Shown here: piece by piece, positions 5,805-12,928 of the stretch
Layout: the number at the start of each line of letters is the position of its first letter
Numbering within the stretch: the stretch's first letter is position 1
Program-made: the position numbers and the translations under genes
Notes under the pieces: model-generated
Told to the model about the DNA's origin: nothing
What the model saw: only the letters and a program-made list of their open reading frames with translations
Databases searched by the model: none
Origin: Synergistales bacterium
GTDB lineage: Bacteria; Synergistota; Synergistia; Synergistales; Thermovirgaceae
Assembly: GCA_018434645.1 (NCBI GenBank)
Contig: JAHDOX010000163.1
Coordinates: forward strand, 1 to 13,677
Reading direction: 5' to 3'
Length of the DNA stretch: 13,677 bases

Positions 5805-6674
5805 ATGAACACCTTCCCGGATCATTGGGACATGGATACGATCGCTTTCGGTCGACCTCGGCAGTTCGAGACGGCCTTTATAGCATAGTTGCCCCCCATC
5901 GGGTTCATCGGTCCCCAGGCCTTCCACCCTGGCGATACTGCCGGTACGTACATAGCCCTTGAACTTGCATCCGACCGCGCAAAGCGGGCATACGCTTTCG
6001 ACCACGTCGTCGCAATCGCTTCTTCTTCCCCTGTAGGCGAATTCACGTATCGTTATCGTCCCGGTGGGACAGACCTGCGCACAGGCACCGCAGTTCACGC
6101 AGGTATCGCTTTCACCGAGCTTGTGCCCGAGGTCCGACATGATCTTCGCGTTCCATCCGCGATCTTTCAGATCCAGCGTGTGGGCTCCCACTTTCTCCGC
6201 ACAAACCCGGATACAGCGAAGGCAAAGCACGCAACGGTTATGGTCTAACTGAAATTCCGGATGCGTCGCGTCATTTTCAAAATCAGAATACAGGTAGGGG
6301 TAACGTACGTGGTCCATACCGTGCTCGATGGCCAGCCGCTGAAGCTCGCAATCTCCGCTTTGGGAACAGTACATGCAGAAATGGTTTCTCCCTGCAAAAA
6401 GCAGCTCCAAAAGCTGTTTCCTGTAGTCAAACAACGTTTCGGTCTGGGTGTGTACAATCATCCCGTCCTGGGCAGGGGTGGTGCATGCCGTCAGAAGCTT
6501 TGGATTCTTTTCTACCTCCACCACGCACATCCTGCAGGACCCGATGGGTGTCAAACCTTCAAGGAAACACAGCGTGGGAATGTAGACGTCGTTCTTGCGC
6601 GCCACGGTAAGGATGGTATCGCCGTGTTCCCCCTTGCACTGTTTACCGTCTATGGTCAGGGTAATTTCCTTCAT
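5802..6674 (-). CDS. hydA: HydA N-terminal part: Fe-S electron-transfer region of bifurcating hydrogenase
   Basis: This 290-residue segment holds a chain of Fe-S sites in NuoG/HydA order. A plant-type [2Fe-2S] site has Cys36, Cys47, Cys50 and Cys64. A His/Cys3 [4Fe-4S] site is in 'NHFCMYCSQSGDC' (Cys100, Cys103, Cys109, with His98 nearby; many relatives place the His four rather than two residues ahead). Two ferredoxin-type [4Fe-4S] sites have Cys148/151/154/158 and Cys192/195/198/202. A last [4Fe-4S] site of the molybdopterin-oxidoreductase type has Cys229, Cys232, Cys236 and Cys264. The segment would wire HydB and HydC to HydS. It ends abruptly at 'PMIREGVH' because of a TAG. GGGAGG eight bases before the ATG supports the start; hydB ends 21 bases upstream. 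Confidence 0.92.
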   Translation of the reverse strand: MKEITLTIDGKQCKGEHGDTILTVARKNDVYIPTLCFLEGLTPIGSCRMCVVEVEKNPKLLTACTTPAQDGMIVHTQTETLFDYRKQLLELLFAGRNHFCMYCSQSGDCELQRLAIEHGMDHVRYPYLYSDFENDATHPEFQLDHNRCVLCLRCIRVCAEKVGAHTLDLKDRGWNAKIMSDLGHKLGESDTCVNCGACAQVCPTGTITIREFAYRGRRSDCDDVVESVCPLCAVGCKFKGYVRTGSIARVEGLGTDEPDGGQLCYKGRLELPRSTESDRIHVPMIREGVH

Positions 6675-6695
6675 CTCATATTCCTCCCCGCCGCC

Positions 6696-8489
6696 TCAGT
6701 CCTTGTGTACCGCGTTGAAGGGGCACACTTCCAGGCATGTGCCGCATTTTATGCAGCGCTCCTGGTCGATCTTGTATGGAGTCTGCCGATCGCCCGAGAT
6801 GCAGTTGACCGGGCAGTTTTTGGCGCACAAGCCGCATTTTTTGCATGCTTCCGGATCTATGGTGTAGGCGATAAGCGCAGCGCATGCCTTGGCAGGGCAT
6901 TCCCTGTCCTTGATGTGCGCTTCGTACTCGTCACGGAAATACTGCAACGTGGTCAACACGGGGTTCGGTGCCGTCTGGCCGAGACCGCACAGGGACATGC
7001 GCTTGACCATCTGGGCGAGTTCCTCGAGGGTTTCGAGGTCTTCCATGGTGCCCTCGCCCCTGGTGATCTTCTCGAGCAGAAGAAGCATCTGTTTGGTACC
7101 TTCCCTGCATGGGACGCACTTTCCGCAGGATTCCCGCTGGGTGAATTCCAGGAAGAATTTCGACACGTCCACCATGCAAGTATCTTCATCCATGACCACA
7201 AGGCCACCGGAGCCCATGATCGCACCGGCCGCCGTCAGGGATTCGTAGTCGACCGGCAGATCCAGATGCTCTTCGGTAAGGCATCCGCCTGAGGGGCCTC
7301 CGACCTGTACGGCCTTGAATCCCTTGTCGTTAAGGATTCCGCCGCCCAGCTCGAATACGATCTCCCGAATGGTTATTCCCATGGGGACTTCGATGAGGCC
7401 GGTATTCTTGACCTTACCCGTCAGGGCGAAGACCTTCGTTCCCTTCGATTTTTCCGTACCGATGCTGCTGTACCATTCGGCCCCGTTCAGGATGATCTGG
7501 GGCACGTTGGCCCAGGTCTCCACATTGTTGATATTGGTCGGCTTCCCCCAGAGTCCGTGTTGTGCAGGGAAGGGAGGTCTTGGCGTAGGCATGCCCCGTT
7601 TACCCTCTATCGAGGCCATCAGGGCCGTTTCCTCACCGCAGACGAAGGCACCCGCCCCTTCCTTTATGTGCAGGTGGAAGGAGAAATCCGTCCCCATGAT
7701 CCGGTCGCCCAAAAGTCCGAGTTCCTCGGCCTGGGCTATGGCGTTTTTAAGCCGCTTGATCGCCAGTGGATACTCGGCCCGGCAGTAAATGTAGCCCTCG
7801 TCCGCTCCTATCGCATAGGCACCCAGAAGCATGCCCTCTATGAGAGAATGTGGGTCTCCCTCCAGAACGGACCTGTCCATGAAAGCACCCGGGTCGCCTT
7901 CGTCGGCGTTGCAGATGATGTATTTTTTATCTCCCGGTGCCTTTCTGGCGAATTCCCATTTGAGTCCCGTCGGGAAACCTGCTCCGCCACGACCCCTTAA
8001 TCCTGAATTTTTAACCTCTTCCAGAGTCTTCTCGGGAGTCATCTCCAACAGGGCCTTTGCGAACGCCTGATATCCGTCCCTGGAAATGTATTCTTCGATA
8101 TGCTCGGGATTGATGTACCCGCAGTTCCTTAAAACGATTCTATGCTGCTTGCTGTAAAAAGGGATATCCCTGTAATGGGGGATCTTCGTCATCTCGCTCG
8201 GAACGGTGTAAAGTAAACGCTCTACGAGTCTTCCCTTGTAGAGATGCTCTTCCACAATCTCCGGTACATCCTCGGGGGTAACCCTGCAATATAACGCACC
8301 TTCGGGATAGACGACCACGATCGGTCCCATCTCGCACATCCCGTGGCATCCCGTCTCGACGAGCATGATCTCCCTGTCCAGTTTCCTGCGCTTCAGCTCT
8401 TCCTGCATGGCGCTGTAAACCGAAGGACCACCGCTCGCCGTGCATCCCGTCCCTTTACAGATCAATACGTGGGCACGATACAAAGCCAT
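6696..8489 (-). CDS. hydB: NuoF-like FMN/NADH-binding subunit of electron-bifurcating hydrogenase
   Basis: This 597-residue protein has the full HydB architecture. An N-terminal thioredoxin-like [2Fe-2S] domain carries Cys11, Cys16, Cys48 and Cys52. The NuoF core has the FMN/NADH glycine motif 'GLRGRGGAGFPTG' near 163-175 and 'NADEGDPGAFMDR' near 194-206. An SLBB-like region follows, then the NuoF [4Fe-4S] motif 'ESCGKCVPC' with a fourth Cys501. A C-terminal two-cluster ferredoxin has Cys549/552/555/559 and Cys579/582/585/589. In HydABC-type enzymes this subunit holds the single flavin where electrons bifurcate between NAD and ferredoxin. The gene follows the thioredoxin-like ferredoxin by 17 bases, with GGGAGGGG ahead of the ATG. 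All expected cluster ligands are present. Confidence 0.96.
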   Translation of the reverse strand: MALYRAHVLICKGTGCTASGGPSVYSAMQEELKRRKLDREIMLVETGCHGMCEMGPIVVVYPEGALYCRVTPEDVPEIVEEHLYKGRLVERLLYTVPSEMTKIPHYRDIPFYSKQHRIVLRNCGYINPEHIEEYISRDGYQAFAKALLEMTPEKTLEEVKNSGLRGRGGAGFPTGLKWEFARKAPGDKKYIICNADEGDPGAFMDRSVLEGDPHSLIEGMLLGAYAIGADEGYIYCRAEYPLAIKRLKNAIAQAEELGLLGDRIMGTDFSFHLHIKEGAGAFVCGEETALMASIEGKRGMPTPRPPFPAQHGLWGKPTNINNVETWANVPQIILNGAEWYSSIGTEKSKGTKVFALTGKVKNTGLIEVPMGITIREIVFELGGGILNDKGFKAVQVGGPSGGCLTEEHLDLPVDYESLTAAGAIMGSGGLVVMDEDTCMVDVSKFFLEFTQRESCGKCVPCREGTKQMLLLLEKITRGEGTMEDLETLEELAQMVKRMSLCGLGQTAPNPVLTTLQYFRDEYEAHIKDRECPAKACAALIAYTIDPEACKKCGLCAKNCPVNCISGDRQTPYKIDQERCIKCGTCLEVCPFNAVHKD

Positions 8490-8506
8490 TTCCGAAAGCC
8501 CCCTCC

Positions 8507-8887
8507 CTAATCGGTTCTTCCGACTACCTTGTCTTCGACCACGTTACCGTTGACAAGGTGTTCGACCACTATCCGCGCGGCATCCTTCGGCTCGACGTTG
8601 CCGTAGGTGATCCTGGGCTCTCCCGGCCGGATAACGTCGACGAGCGGTTCTTTCTGGCACATACCAATACATCCCGTAGTCTCGACGGTAACTTCCTTCA
8701 ATCCCCGCTTGTCCAGTTCTGCAAGTATGGCCGTCATCACATCCCGCGCCCCGGCGGCAATCCCGCAGGTTCCCATTCCCACAATGATCCTTGTTTTCCC
8801 ACCTGAACGAGCTGACGTCAGGTCTTTTGCCTGTTCCTTGATTTTCCTGAGATCTTCAAGACTGGTTATCTTCGGCAATGTACTCAC
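8507..8887 (-). CDS. Thioredoxin-like ferredoxin, HndB-like
   Basis: This 126-residue protein matches HndB-like small subunits found in NAD(P)-linked hydrogenase operons. After a polar helix come 'RIIVGMGTCGIAAGARDVM' and 'TTGCIGMCQKEPLVDVI', the two halves of a thioredoxin-like [2Fe-2S] fold. Only three cysteines are present (Cys41, Cys73, Cys77). The usual CxxxxC first half is changed to a single shifted Cys in 'GTCG', so the cluster may have a non-Cys ligand or be absent. The GTG start at 8887 overlaps the end of the ATPase gene by 32 bases. A TTG three codons later, with GGGGGAG eight bases upstream, is an alternative. Its partner is probably HydB or HydC, but the five-subunit name HydABCSL does not include it. 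Confidence 0.88.
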   Translation of the reverse strand: MSTLPKITSLEDLRKIKEQAKDLTSARSGGKTRIIVGMGTCGIAAGARDVMTAILAELDKRGLKEVTVETTGCIGMCQKEPLVDVIRPGEPRITYGNVEPKDAARIVVEHLVNGNVVEDKVVGRTD

Positions 8888-9440
8888 TCCCCCCTGATCG
8901 GAGCGTTTCGATATTTTCCTTCAAATACCGGCGCAACCAAAGCGCCGTTTCCGGCTTTGCAAGGAGCCTTCTGTCCTCCAGAACCTCTATTATTTCCTTG
9001 GTATTCACGGAAAAACTCTTCCCGTCAAAGACATAACGGAAGGAAAAATCGCTGTCTGGCCAGCCGACTACCAGGGCAACCAGCGTGTCCGCAATTTCGC
9101 CCATGGGCGGGCAATCTATGCAGTCGCTTTTAAAGCGTGCCCGAATGGTGGTCCCTTTGCCTTTTTCCGATAATATCTCAAGCCCTCCGCCGCAAAGTTC
9201 TGCGGCATGCTTAAGGAAAGGTATCCCCAATCCCACTCTTCTTTCCGTCCTGGTCGTGTAGAACGGGTTGTGCAAAGCCAGGACCTCTTTTTCATCCATG
9301 CCTTTTCCGTTATCCAATACGGTCAACGTAATGGTTTTGTCTTTTGTGTCTTCGACAATGTCGATAGATACGCTTGTTGCATCGGCCTTGAGCGAGTTTT
9401 CCGCGATAGCCAGAACGTACTGAGAGAAATCCTGGAGCAT
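8856..9440 (-). CDS. Orphan histidine-kinase-type ATP-binding protein in the hydrogenase operon
   Basis: This 194-residue protein is a GHKL ATPase domain without the usual dimerisation/phospho-His domain or any sensor. It has the N box 'AIAENSLKADATS' (Asn15), the G1 box 'DNGKGMDEKE' (43-52), the G2 box 'VGLGIPFLKHA' (69-79) and 'GKGTT' (94-98). Residues 105-194 form a second part with a CxxC (Cys107, Cys110 in 'SDCIDCPPMGE') and a conserved-looking 'VALVVGWPDSDFSFRYVFDG' region. Similar genes occur between the NuoE- and NuoF-like genes of several HndABCD- and HydABC-type operons, so a hydrogenase-linked regulatory role is likely, but none is established. The start is eight bases after hydC with no clear ribosome binding site, suggesting coupling. 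Confidence 0.88.
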   Translation of the reverse strand: MLQDFSQYVLAIAENSLKADATSVSIDIVEDTKDKTITLTVLDNGKGMDEKEVLALHNPFYTTRTERRVGLGIPFLKHAAELCGGGLEILSEKGKGTTIRARFKSDCIDCPPMGEIADTLVALVVGWPDSDFSFRYVFDGKSFSVNTKEIIEVLEDRRLLAKPETALWLRRYLKENIETLRSGGSEYIAEDNQS

Positions 9441-9448
9441 TTCGGGCG

Positions 9449-9919
9449 TTATTCGTACTTGTCCAGGATCGGCTGGACCTTGTCAGGCGTCAGCCGTCCA
9501 TGGGTCTCGTCGTCGATCATCACCACCGGGGCCAAGCCGCAAGCACCAAGGCATGCAACGGGCTCCAGTGTGAAACGGAGGTCTTCGGTCGTGTCGTTTT
9601 CTTCGACATGGAGAATCTGCTTAACTTTATCCAGAATCTTCAGGCTGCCCCTCACGTGACAGGCCGTGCCCCTGCAAACTCGAATTACGTGTCTGCCCCG
9701 CGGCTTTAGGTGAAACTGGGCGTAGAAAGTCGCCACACCGTAAATATCGGCCTTTGGTATCTTGAGCTCCTCCGAAATCGTTGCCAGGGCCTCTTCCGGC
9801 AAATACCCAATTTCCCGCTGAACGCTCTGGAGGATAGGAATAAGGCCGCCTTTCCTGCCCTTCCAGGGTGCTACAAGTTCTTTCGTCTTTTCCGAAACTC
9901 CCATTGTTTTGAGCGTCAC
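9449..9919 (-). CDS. hydC: NuoE-like [2Fe-2S] subunit of electron-bifurcating hydrogenase
   Basis: This 156-residue protein has the NuoE/HydC layout: an N-terminal helical bundle ('LIPILQSVQREIGYLPEEA', 'LKIPKADIYGVATFYAQF') and a thioredoxin-like domain. Its [2Fe-2S] ligands are Cys82, Cys87 ('VCRGTACHVRG'), Cys123 and Cys127 ('VACLGACGLAP'). It partners HydB in the NADH module. The start is uncertain because the region is a run of GTG codons. The GTG at 9919 has AGGTGG eight bases upstream. A GTG at 9931 would add four Val/Met residues, and an ATG at 9904 would shorten it but lacks a ribosome site. This is the first structural gene after a 155-base gap holding a Rex-like repeat, so the operon probably starts here. 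Confidence 0.94.
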   Translation of the reverse strand: MTLKTMGVSEKTKELVAPWKGRKGGLIPILQSVQREIGYLPEEALATISEELKIPKADIYGVATFYAQFHLKPRGRHVIRVCRGTACHVRGSLKILDKVKQILHVEENDTTEDLRFTLEPVACLGACGLAPVVMIDDETHGRLTPDKVQPILDKYE

Positions 9920-9974
9920 TACCACCACCACCTGAATTGAGTTTTTGGCATAGCTTTACTATCGCAAGAGGACT

Positions 9975-9990
9975 AGTGAAAGACATCACT
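9975..9990. promoter_or_regulatory. Rex-like inverted repeat upstream of hydC
   Basis: AGTGAAAGACATCACT contains GTGA and TCAC half-sites separated by six bases, the spacing of the Rex (NADH/NAD-sensing repressor) consensus TTGTGAANNNNTTCACAA. The outer TT/AA and one inner base differ. It lies about 55 bases before the hydC start. The rest of 9920-10074 holds no gene I can support and no clear promoter hexamers. Confidence 0.35.
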
Positions 9991-10074
9991 TTCTCGAATT
10001 GACCGGTACACCCCCATTCAAAGGAGAATTTTCGCAAAAAACAAGACATTAATCAACTCCAAAACCGGAGCTTT

Positions 10075-10824
10075 TTATTCCCAGGGCCACAAAACGCGCC
10101 GGCCCGCCTCGTTTCGCAAAGCCATTGCTATTTCTTCGAAACACGGGCGTTCAAGTAAAAAACATGTAGTCTTTCCGCGGTCGATATCATCAAGCCTGTG
10201 CGCATCGGAAGAACGAATTATGGTTCTTCCGGCTGCTTTTTCCCTCCACAAAAAAGCCTCTTTCTTTGTAAGCCGCCCGGAAAGCTCCACTGCGTCGACG
10301 CGCAGGTTTCCTGGGATAAGGCCCAGTACGGCCACGTAAGAATAGACCGGGCGGTCTATATGCGCCAAAACAGCCACCCCGCCGTTTTTATGCGCCTGAA
10401 CGATTGTTTCGTCAGCGGTGGCATCGATGCCCTGAACGAGCAAGAATGGAACCTCCTCGATTATATTGTTGTCCTTGTCTATGACAAGTTGATAACCGAA
10501 GCTCTCCGGCCTGTTTTTTACGGGCGGGAGCAGACTCCATACCCAATTCTCGAAAGCCGTCGCGGCATCGCAGTCGGGGAAAAGGCAAATTACATGTATA
10601 TCTTCAGAGGACTGGACCTCCAGCCCGCAGATGACCTCAAGGCCTGATTCTTTTGCGGCCTCTTTTACGGCCTTGCAGTTTTTGGCCGCGTTATGGTCGG
10701 TCACGGCGACGATGTCTATTCTTTCCCGACGGCACCTGCTTACGATGTCAAAAGCCCCCATGTCAAGCTCGGCACAGGGGGAAAGAACGGTGTGCACATG
10801 GAGGTCCGCCCGGTACCGCCTCAT
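10075..10824 (-). CDS. PHP-domain metal-dependent phosphoesterase
   Basis: This 249-residue PHP-family protein has the metal motifs in order: 'DLHVHT' (His9, His11), 'VTDHN' (Asp43, His44), Glu69 in 'CGLEVQSSEDIHV' with His77, His155 in 'LAHIDRP', and 'SSDAH' (Asp207, His209). The domain normally binds two or three metal ions and hydrolyses phosphoesters; relatives include histidinol phosphatase and 3',5'-nucleotide phosphatases. The substrate here is unknown. A longer frame from a TTG at 10869 exists. I chose the ATG at 10824 because it overlaps the stop of the DRTGG gene as ATGA and has GGAGG just ahead. It is the last gene of the five-gene cassette. A nucleotide or signalling-phosphoester substrate is only an inference from context. 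Confidence 0.88.
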   Translation of the reverse strand: MRRYRADLHVHTVLSPCAELDMGAFDIVSRCRRERIDIVAVTDHNAAKNCKAVKEAAKESGLEVICGLEVQSSEDIHVICLFPDCDAATAFENWVWSLLPPVKNRPESFGYQLVIDKDNNIIEEVPFLLVQGIDATADETIVQAHKNGGVAVLAHIDRPVYSYVAVLGLIPGNLRVDAVELSGRLTKKEAFLWREKAAGRTIIRSSDAHRLDDIDRGKTTCFLLERPCFEEIAMALRNEAGRRVLWPWE

Positions 10825-11168
10825 GACCTCCGCGATCCGCAAAGACCCATTTCGTAAAGCCTCCCGCAAAGTTCGAAAGCGTCAAGTCCCGTAGATGCGA
10901 GGGCAATGCTTTCACGTGCACAATGGTCCTCAAGTTCCGGGGAAGGAGTTCGCCCCGAGGCAAGCAGTACGAGAGGAATCTCCTTTAGTACCGCCACGGC
11001 CGCCACGTTCACATGATTCTGTATCGTCACCCAGACGGCTCCTTCAGGCGCCGACCCCATGATGAAACTAAGGAGGTCTCCAACTACACCGACTTCGACA
11101 TCCCTGTCAAGACCAGCCGTTACGTGGACAGTTGCCCCAAGCTGTCTCAGGATTTCACTTATTTTCAT
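10821..11168 (-). CDS. Standalone DRTGG-domain protein (second copy)
   Basis: This 115-residue protein matches the DRTGG domain, a small alpha/beta ligand-binding-like fold seen next to CBS domains and in phosphotransacetylase-like proteins. Recognisable parts are the N-terminal helix 'MKISEILRQLGATVHVTAG', 'VGDLLSFIMGSAPEGAVWVT', 'LKEIPLVLLASGRTPSPE' and the closing 'ALASTGLDAFELCGRLYEM'. It is about the size of the isolated domain, so nothing else is fused. Its ATG overlaps the stop of the iron-sulfur gene (ATGA), and its stop overlaps the PHP start the same way. The ligand and role are unknown; the pairing with another DRTGG protein three genes upstream suggests they work together. Confidence 0.82.
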   Translation of the reverse strand: MKISEILRQLGATVHVTAGLDRDVEVGVVGDLLSFIMGSAPEGAVWVTIQNHVNVAAVAVLKEIPLVLLASGRTPSPELEDHCARESIALASTGLDAFELCGRLYEMGLCGSRRS

Positions 11169-12481
11169 ATTCTTTCCTCCGGTGTCATGGTATGGACGAG
11201 CCTCCGCGACAAACCGTTGATCTCTTCGGAAAGGGCCGCTATCTTTTCCCTAAGCCTGAAGATGCAATCGTCCACGGAACTCTCGCCCCTTACTATATCC
11301 TCCGCCATGATGCGGCAGGACGGTCGGCCACAGGTACCGCAATCGAGGTGCGGAAGTTCTGCATAGACCGAATGGAGCTCCTCCAGCTTTTCCATAGCCT
11401 TGGCCATGTCCCTTCCAAGGGGTACTTGTTCGATAGATCTTATCTCTTCCTGCAGCTTCCAGATCTTCGCTTCATAAAGCGACTCTAGCGTTTCCCTTTC
11501 CTCTTCCGAAAGTTCGGGGGAATAACCGTAGTTCTCTATTTTAAGACGGCTGAGGAAACGAGATTCGGCATTTGAAATGCCCCCGATGCATCCGAGGTCG
11601 CAAGCCCTTAGCTCTACAAAGTCTACCCCCTTCATACGATGCAGTTCTATGTCCTGCAAAAGACTGATGACGTTTTTCATCCCGGAAACTGCTAGAGTGC
11701 GCACCGGCCTTTCGGCAAACTGCAGGATATGTCGGGTCTCACCACCTAACATGGCCCAGTTGAGCCATCTGGAATCCTTTGCCTTTCTTTCCGCCGACTC
11801 CTGTATGCCATGGCTCCGGGAGAGTATCTCCCGGGTAATACGGGCAGTTGAAATGACGAAATCCGCTGAACTTACGTCCCTGCCGACGGGATTTTCCACC
11901 ATGGCGACCCTTGCGGGACAGGCCACCACAAGGCTTGCAGGCACGTCGTGTTTGTTGTGTCGCGCCCTCCACAGGTCTATGCAAGTCTCAAGGGGCGATT
12001 CCACAGGTGCCAGGTGAGACAGAAGTTCCTGGAACTTGATCTGGACGAGCCTGACAACCGCCGGGCAGTAAGTGGATATCATCGGAAGGTCTGCGGCCGA
12101 ACCATTTTCTATAGCCCTGGAAATGGCCAATGCCGCCAGATCATAAGCCATGCTACACTCTTCGAAAATTGGCTCGAACCCCAACCCCCTGAGGACCTGG
12201 TCAAGAATCGCCGGATTCGGCGACCATGGAAACTGCGTGCACAAGGCGGGATCAGAAGCCAGCGTAATAGGCCTTACCGAGGAGACCTTGTCCCAGTCAT
12301 TTTCCTGAAGGGAAAGAGCCCTGTGACGACAGCTTCTGATGCACTCGCCGCATCCGATGCATCTGTCTTCCAGTATGCGCACCTTTCCGTGTATGACCCG
12401 CATGGCTTCCGTGGGGCAGACTTTGATACAATTTACGCATCCCCTGCAGGCGTTTTCGTTGATCCTTATCCCGTGAGCCAT
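11165..12481 (-). CDS. [FeFe]-hydrogenase-like iron-sulfur protein, probable redox/H2 sensor
   Basis: This 438-residue protein has three Fe-S regions. An N-terminal two-cluster ferredoxin carries Cys12/15/18/22 and Cys41/44/47/51. A region like the H-cluster domain of [FeFe]-hydrogenases has Cys139 ('ISTYCPAVVRL'), Cys188 ('VVACPARVAMVE'), and Cys294 and Cys298 ('ELRACDLGCIGG'). The C-terminal region has a further [4Fe-4S] motif 'DCGTCGRPSCR' (Cys381, Cys384, Cys389, with Cys406). The Cys that relays protons in catalytic enzymes (first Cys of TSCCP) is Tyr138, and the Lys of the second motif is Arg191, as expected for a non-catalytic or sensory relative. A helical segment at 325-375 separates the last two regions. 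The start follows the ATPase gene by three bases with GGGGAGG ahead. Confidence 0.88.
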   Translation of the reverse strand: MAHGIRINENACRGCVNCIKVCPTEAMRVIHGKVRILEDRCIGCGECIRSCRHRALSLQENDWDKVSSVRPITLASDPALCTQFPWSPNPAILDQVLRGLGFEPIFEECSMAYDLAALAISRAIENGSAADLPMISTYCPAVVRLVQIKFQELLSHLAPVESPLETCIDLWRARHNKHDVPASLVVACPARVAMVENPVGRDVSSADFVISTARITREILSRSHGIQESAERKAKDSRWLNWAMLGGETRHILQFAERPVRTLAVSGMKNVISLLQDIELHRMKGVDFVELRACDLGCIGGISNAESRFLSRLKIENYGYSPELSEEERETLESLYEAKIWKLQEEIRSIEQVPLGRDMAKAMEKLEELHSVYAELPHLDCGTCGRPSCRIMAEDIVRGESSVDDCIFRLREKIAALSEEINGLSRRLVHTMTPEERI

Positions 12482-12484
12482 TTC

Positions 12485-12928
12485 TCACGCCTCCCCGGAA
12501 TCCAGGTAGATGACGGCCTTGAGCGTCGTGCCTTTTCCTGGTTTTGTGTCTATTTCCAGTTCATCGGAATATTTCTTTATGTTTGGAAGCCCCATCCCCG
12601 CCCCGAAACCCAGTTCACGGATAAAGTCCGGTGCAGTGGAATACCCCTCTTGCATCGCAAGCTCGACGTCCTCGATCCCCGGGCCTTCATCGCTTGCCAC
12701 TATGGTGATTTTGTCTTCTTCCATTTTCATGGCGATCGACCCGCCCCCGCCATGAATTACGATATTCATCTCCGCCTCGTAGGTTACTATTGACGTCCTG
12801 CGGCACAGCTCGGCTGAAATACCCAATGACCTGAGTGTATCCTTGAACTCGGAGGCGGTTTCGCCCGCGGCCAAAAAGTCAAGGGGCTTGACTTCCCTCT
12901 CGATTACAAGGGGTTCGTTCAAACTCAT
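12485..12928 (-). CDS. RsbW-like ATP-binding protein (anti-sigma factor / GHKL kinase family)
   Basis: This 147-residue protein is a GHKL ATPase of the RsbW/SpoIIAB kind. It has the N box 'TYEAEMNIVIHGGGG' (Asn55), the G1 motif 'ASDEGPGIEDVELAM' (Asp80) and the G2 region 'LGFGAGMGLPNIKKYSDEL', then 'GKGTT' near 131-135. Such proteins bind ATP and either phosphorylate a partner on Ser/Thr or sequester a sigma factor. No partner STAS protein or sigma factor is encoded in the window. The ATG at 12928 shares one base with the stop of the DRTGG gene (TGATG) and has AGGTGG upstream. A TTG at 12955 would add nine residues but is less likely. It is the second member of the cassette. Confidence 0.88.
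   Translation of the reverse strand: MSLNEPLVIEREVKPLDFLAAGETASEFKDTLRSLGISAELCRRTSIVTYEAEMNIVIHGGGGSIAMKMEEDKITIVASDEGPGIEDVELAMQEGYSTAPDFIRELGFGAGMGLPNIKKYSDELEIDTKPGKGTTLKAVIYLDSGEA

Noticed and set aside
6261..7292. 343-residue open frame on the plus strand
   Set aside because: It is antisense to hydA and hydB, both of which have unmistakable Fe-S and FMN motifs. The length reflects high-GC codon shadowing.
10035..10077. Small hairpin after the PHP gene as a terminator
   Set aside because: On the minus strand the CTCC/GGAG stem is only four base pairs and has no following U-run. It cannot be claimed as a terminator, and read-through into hydC is possible.
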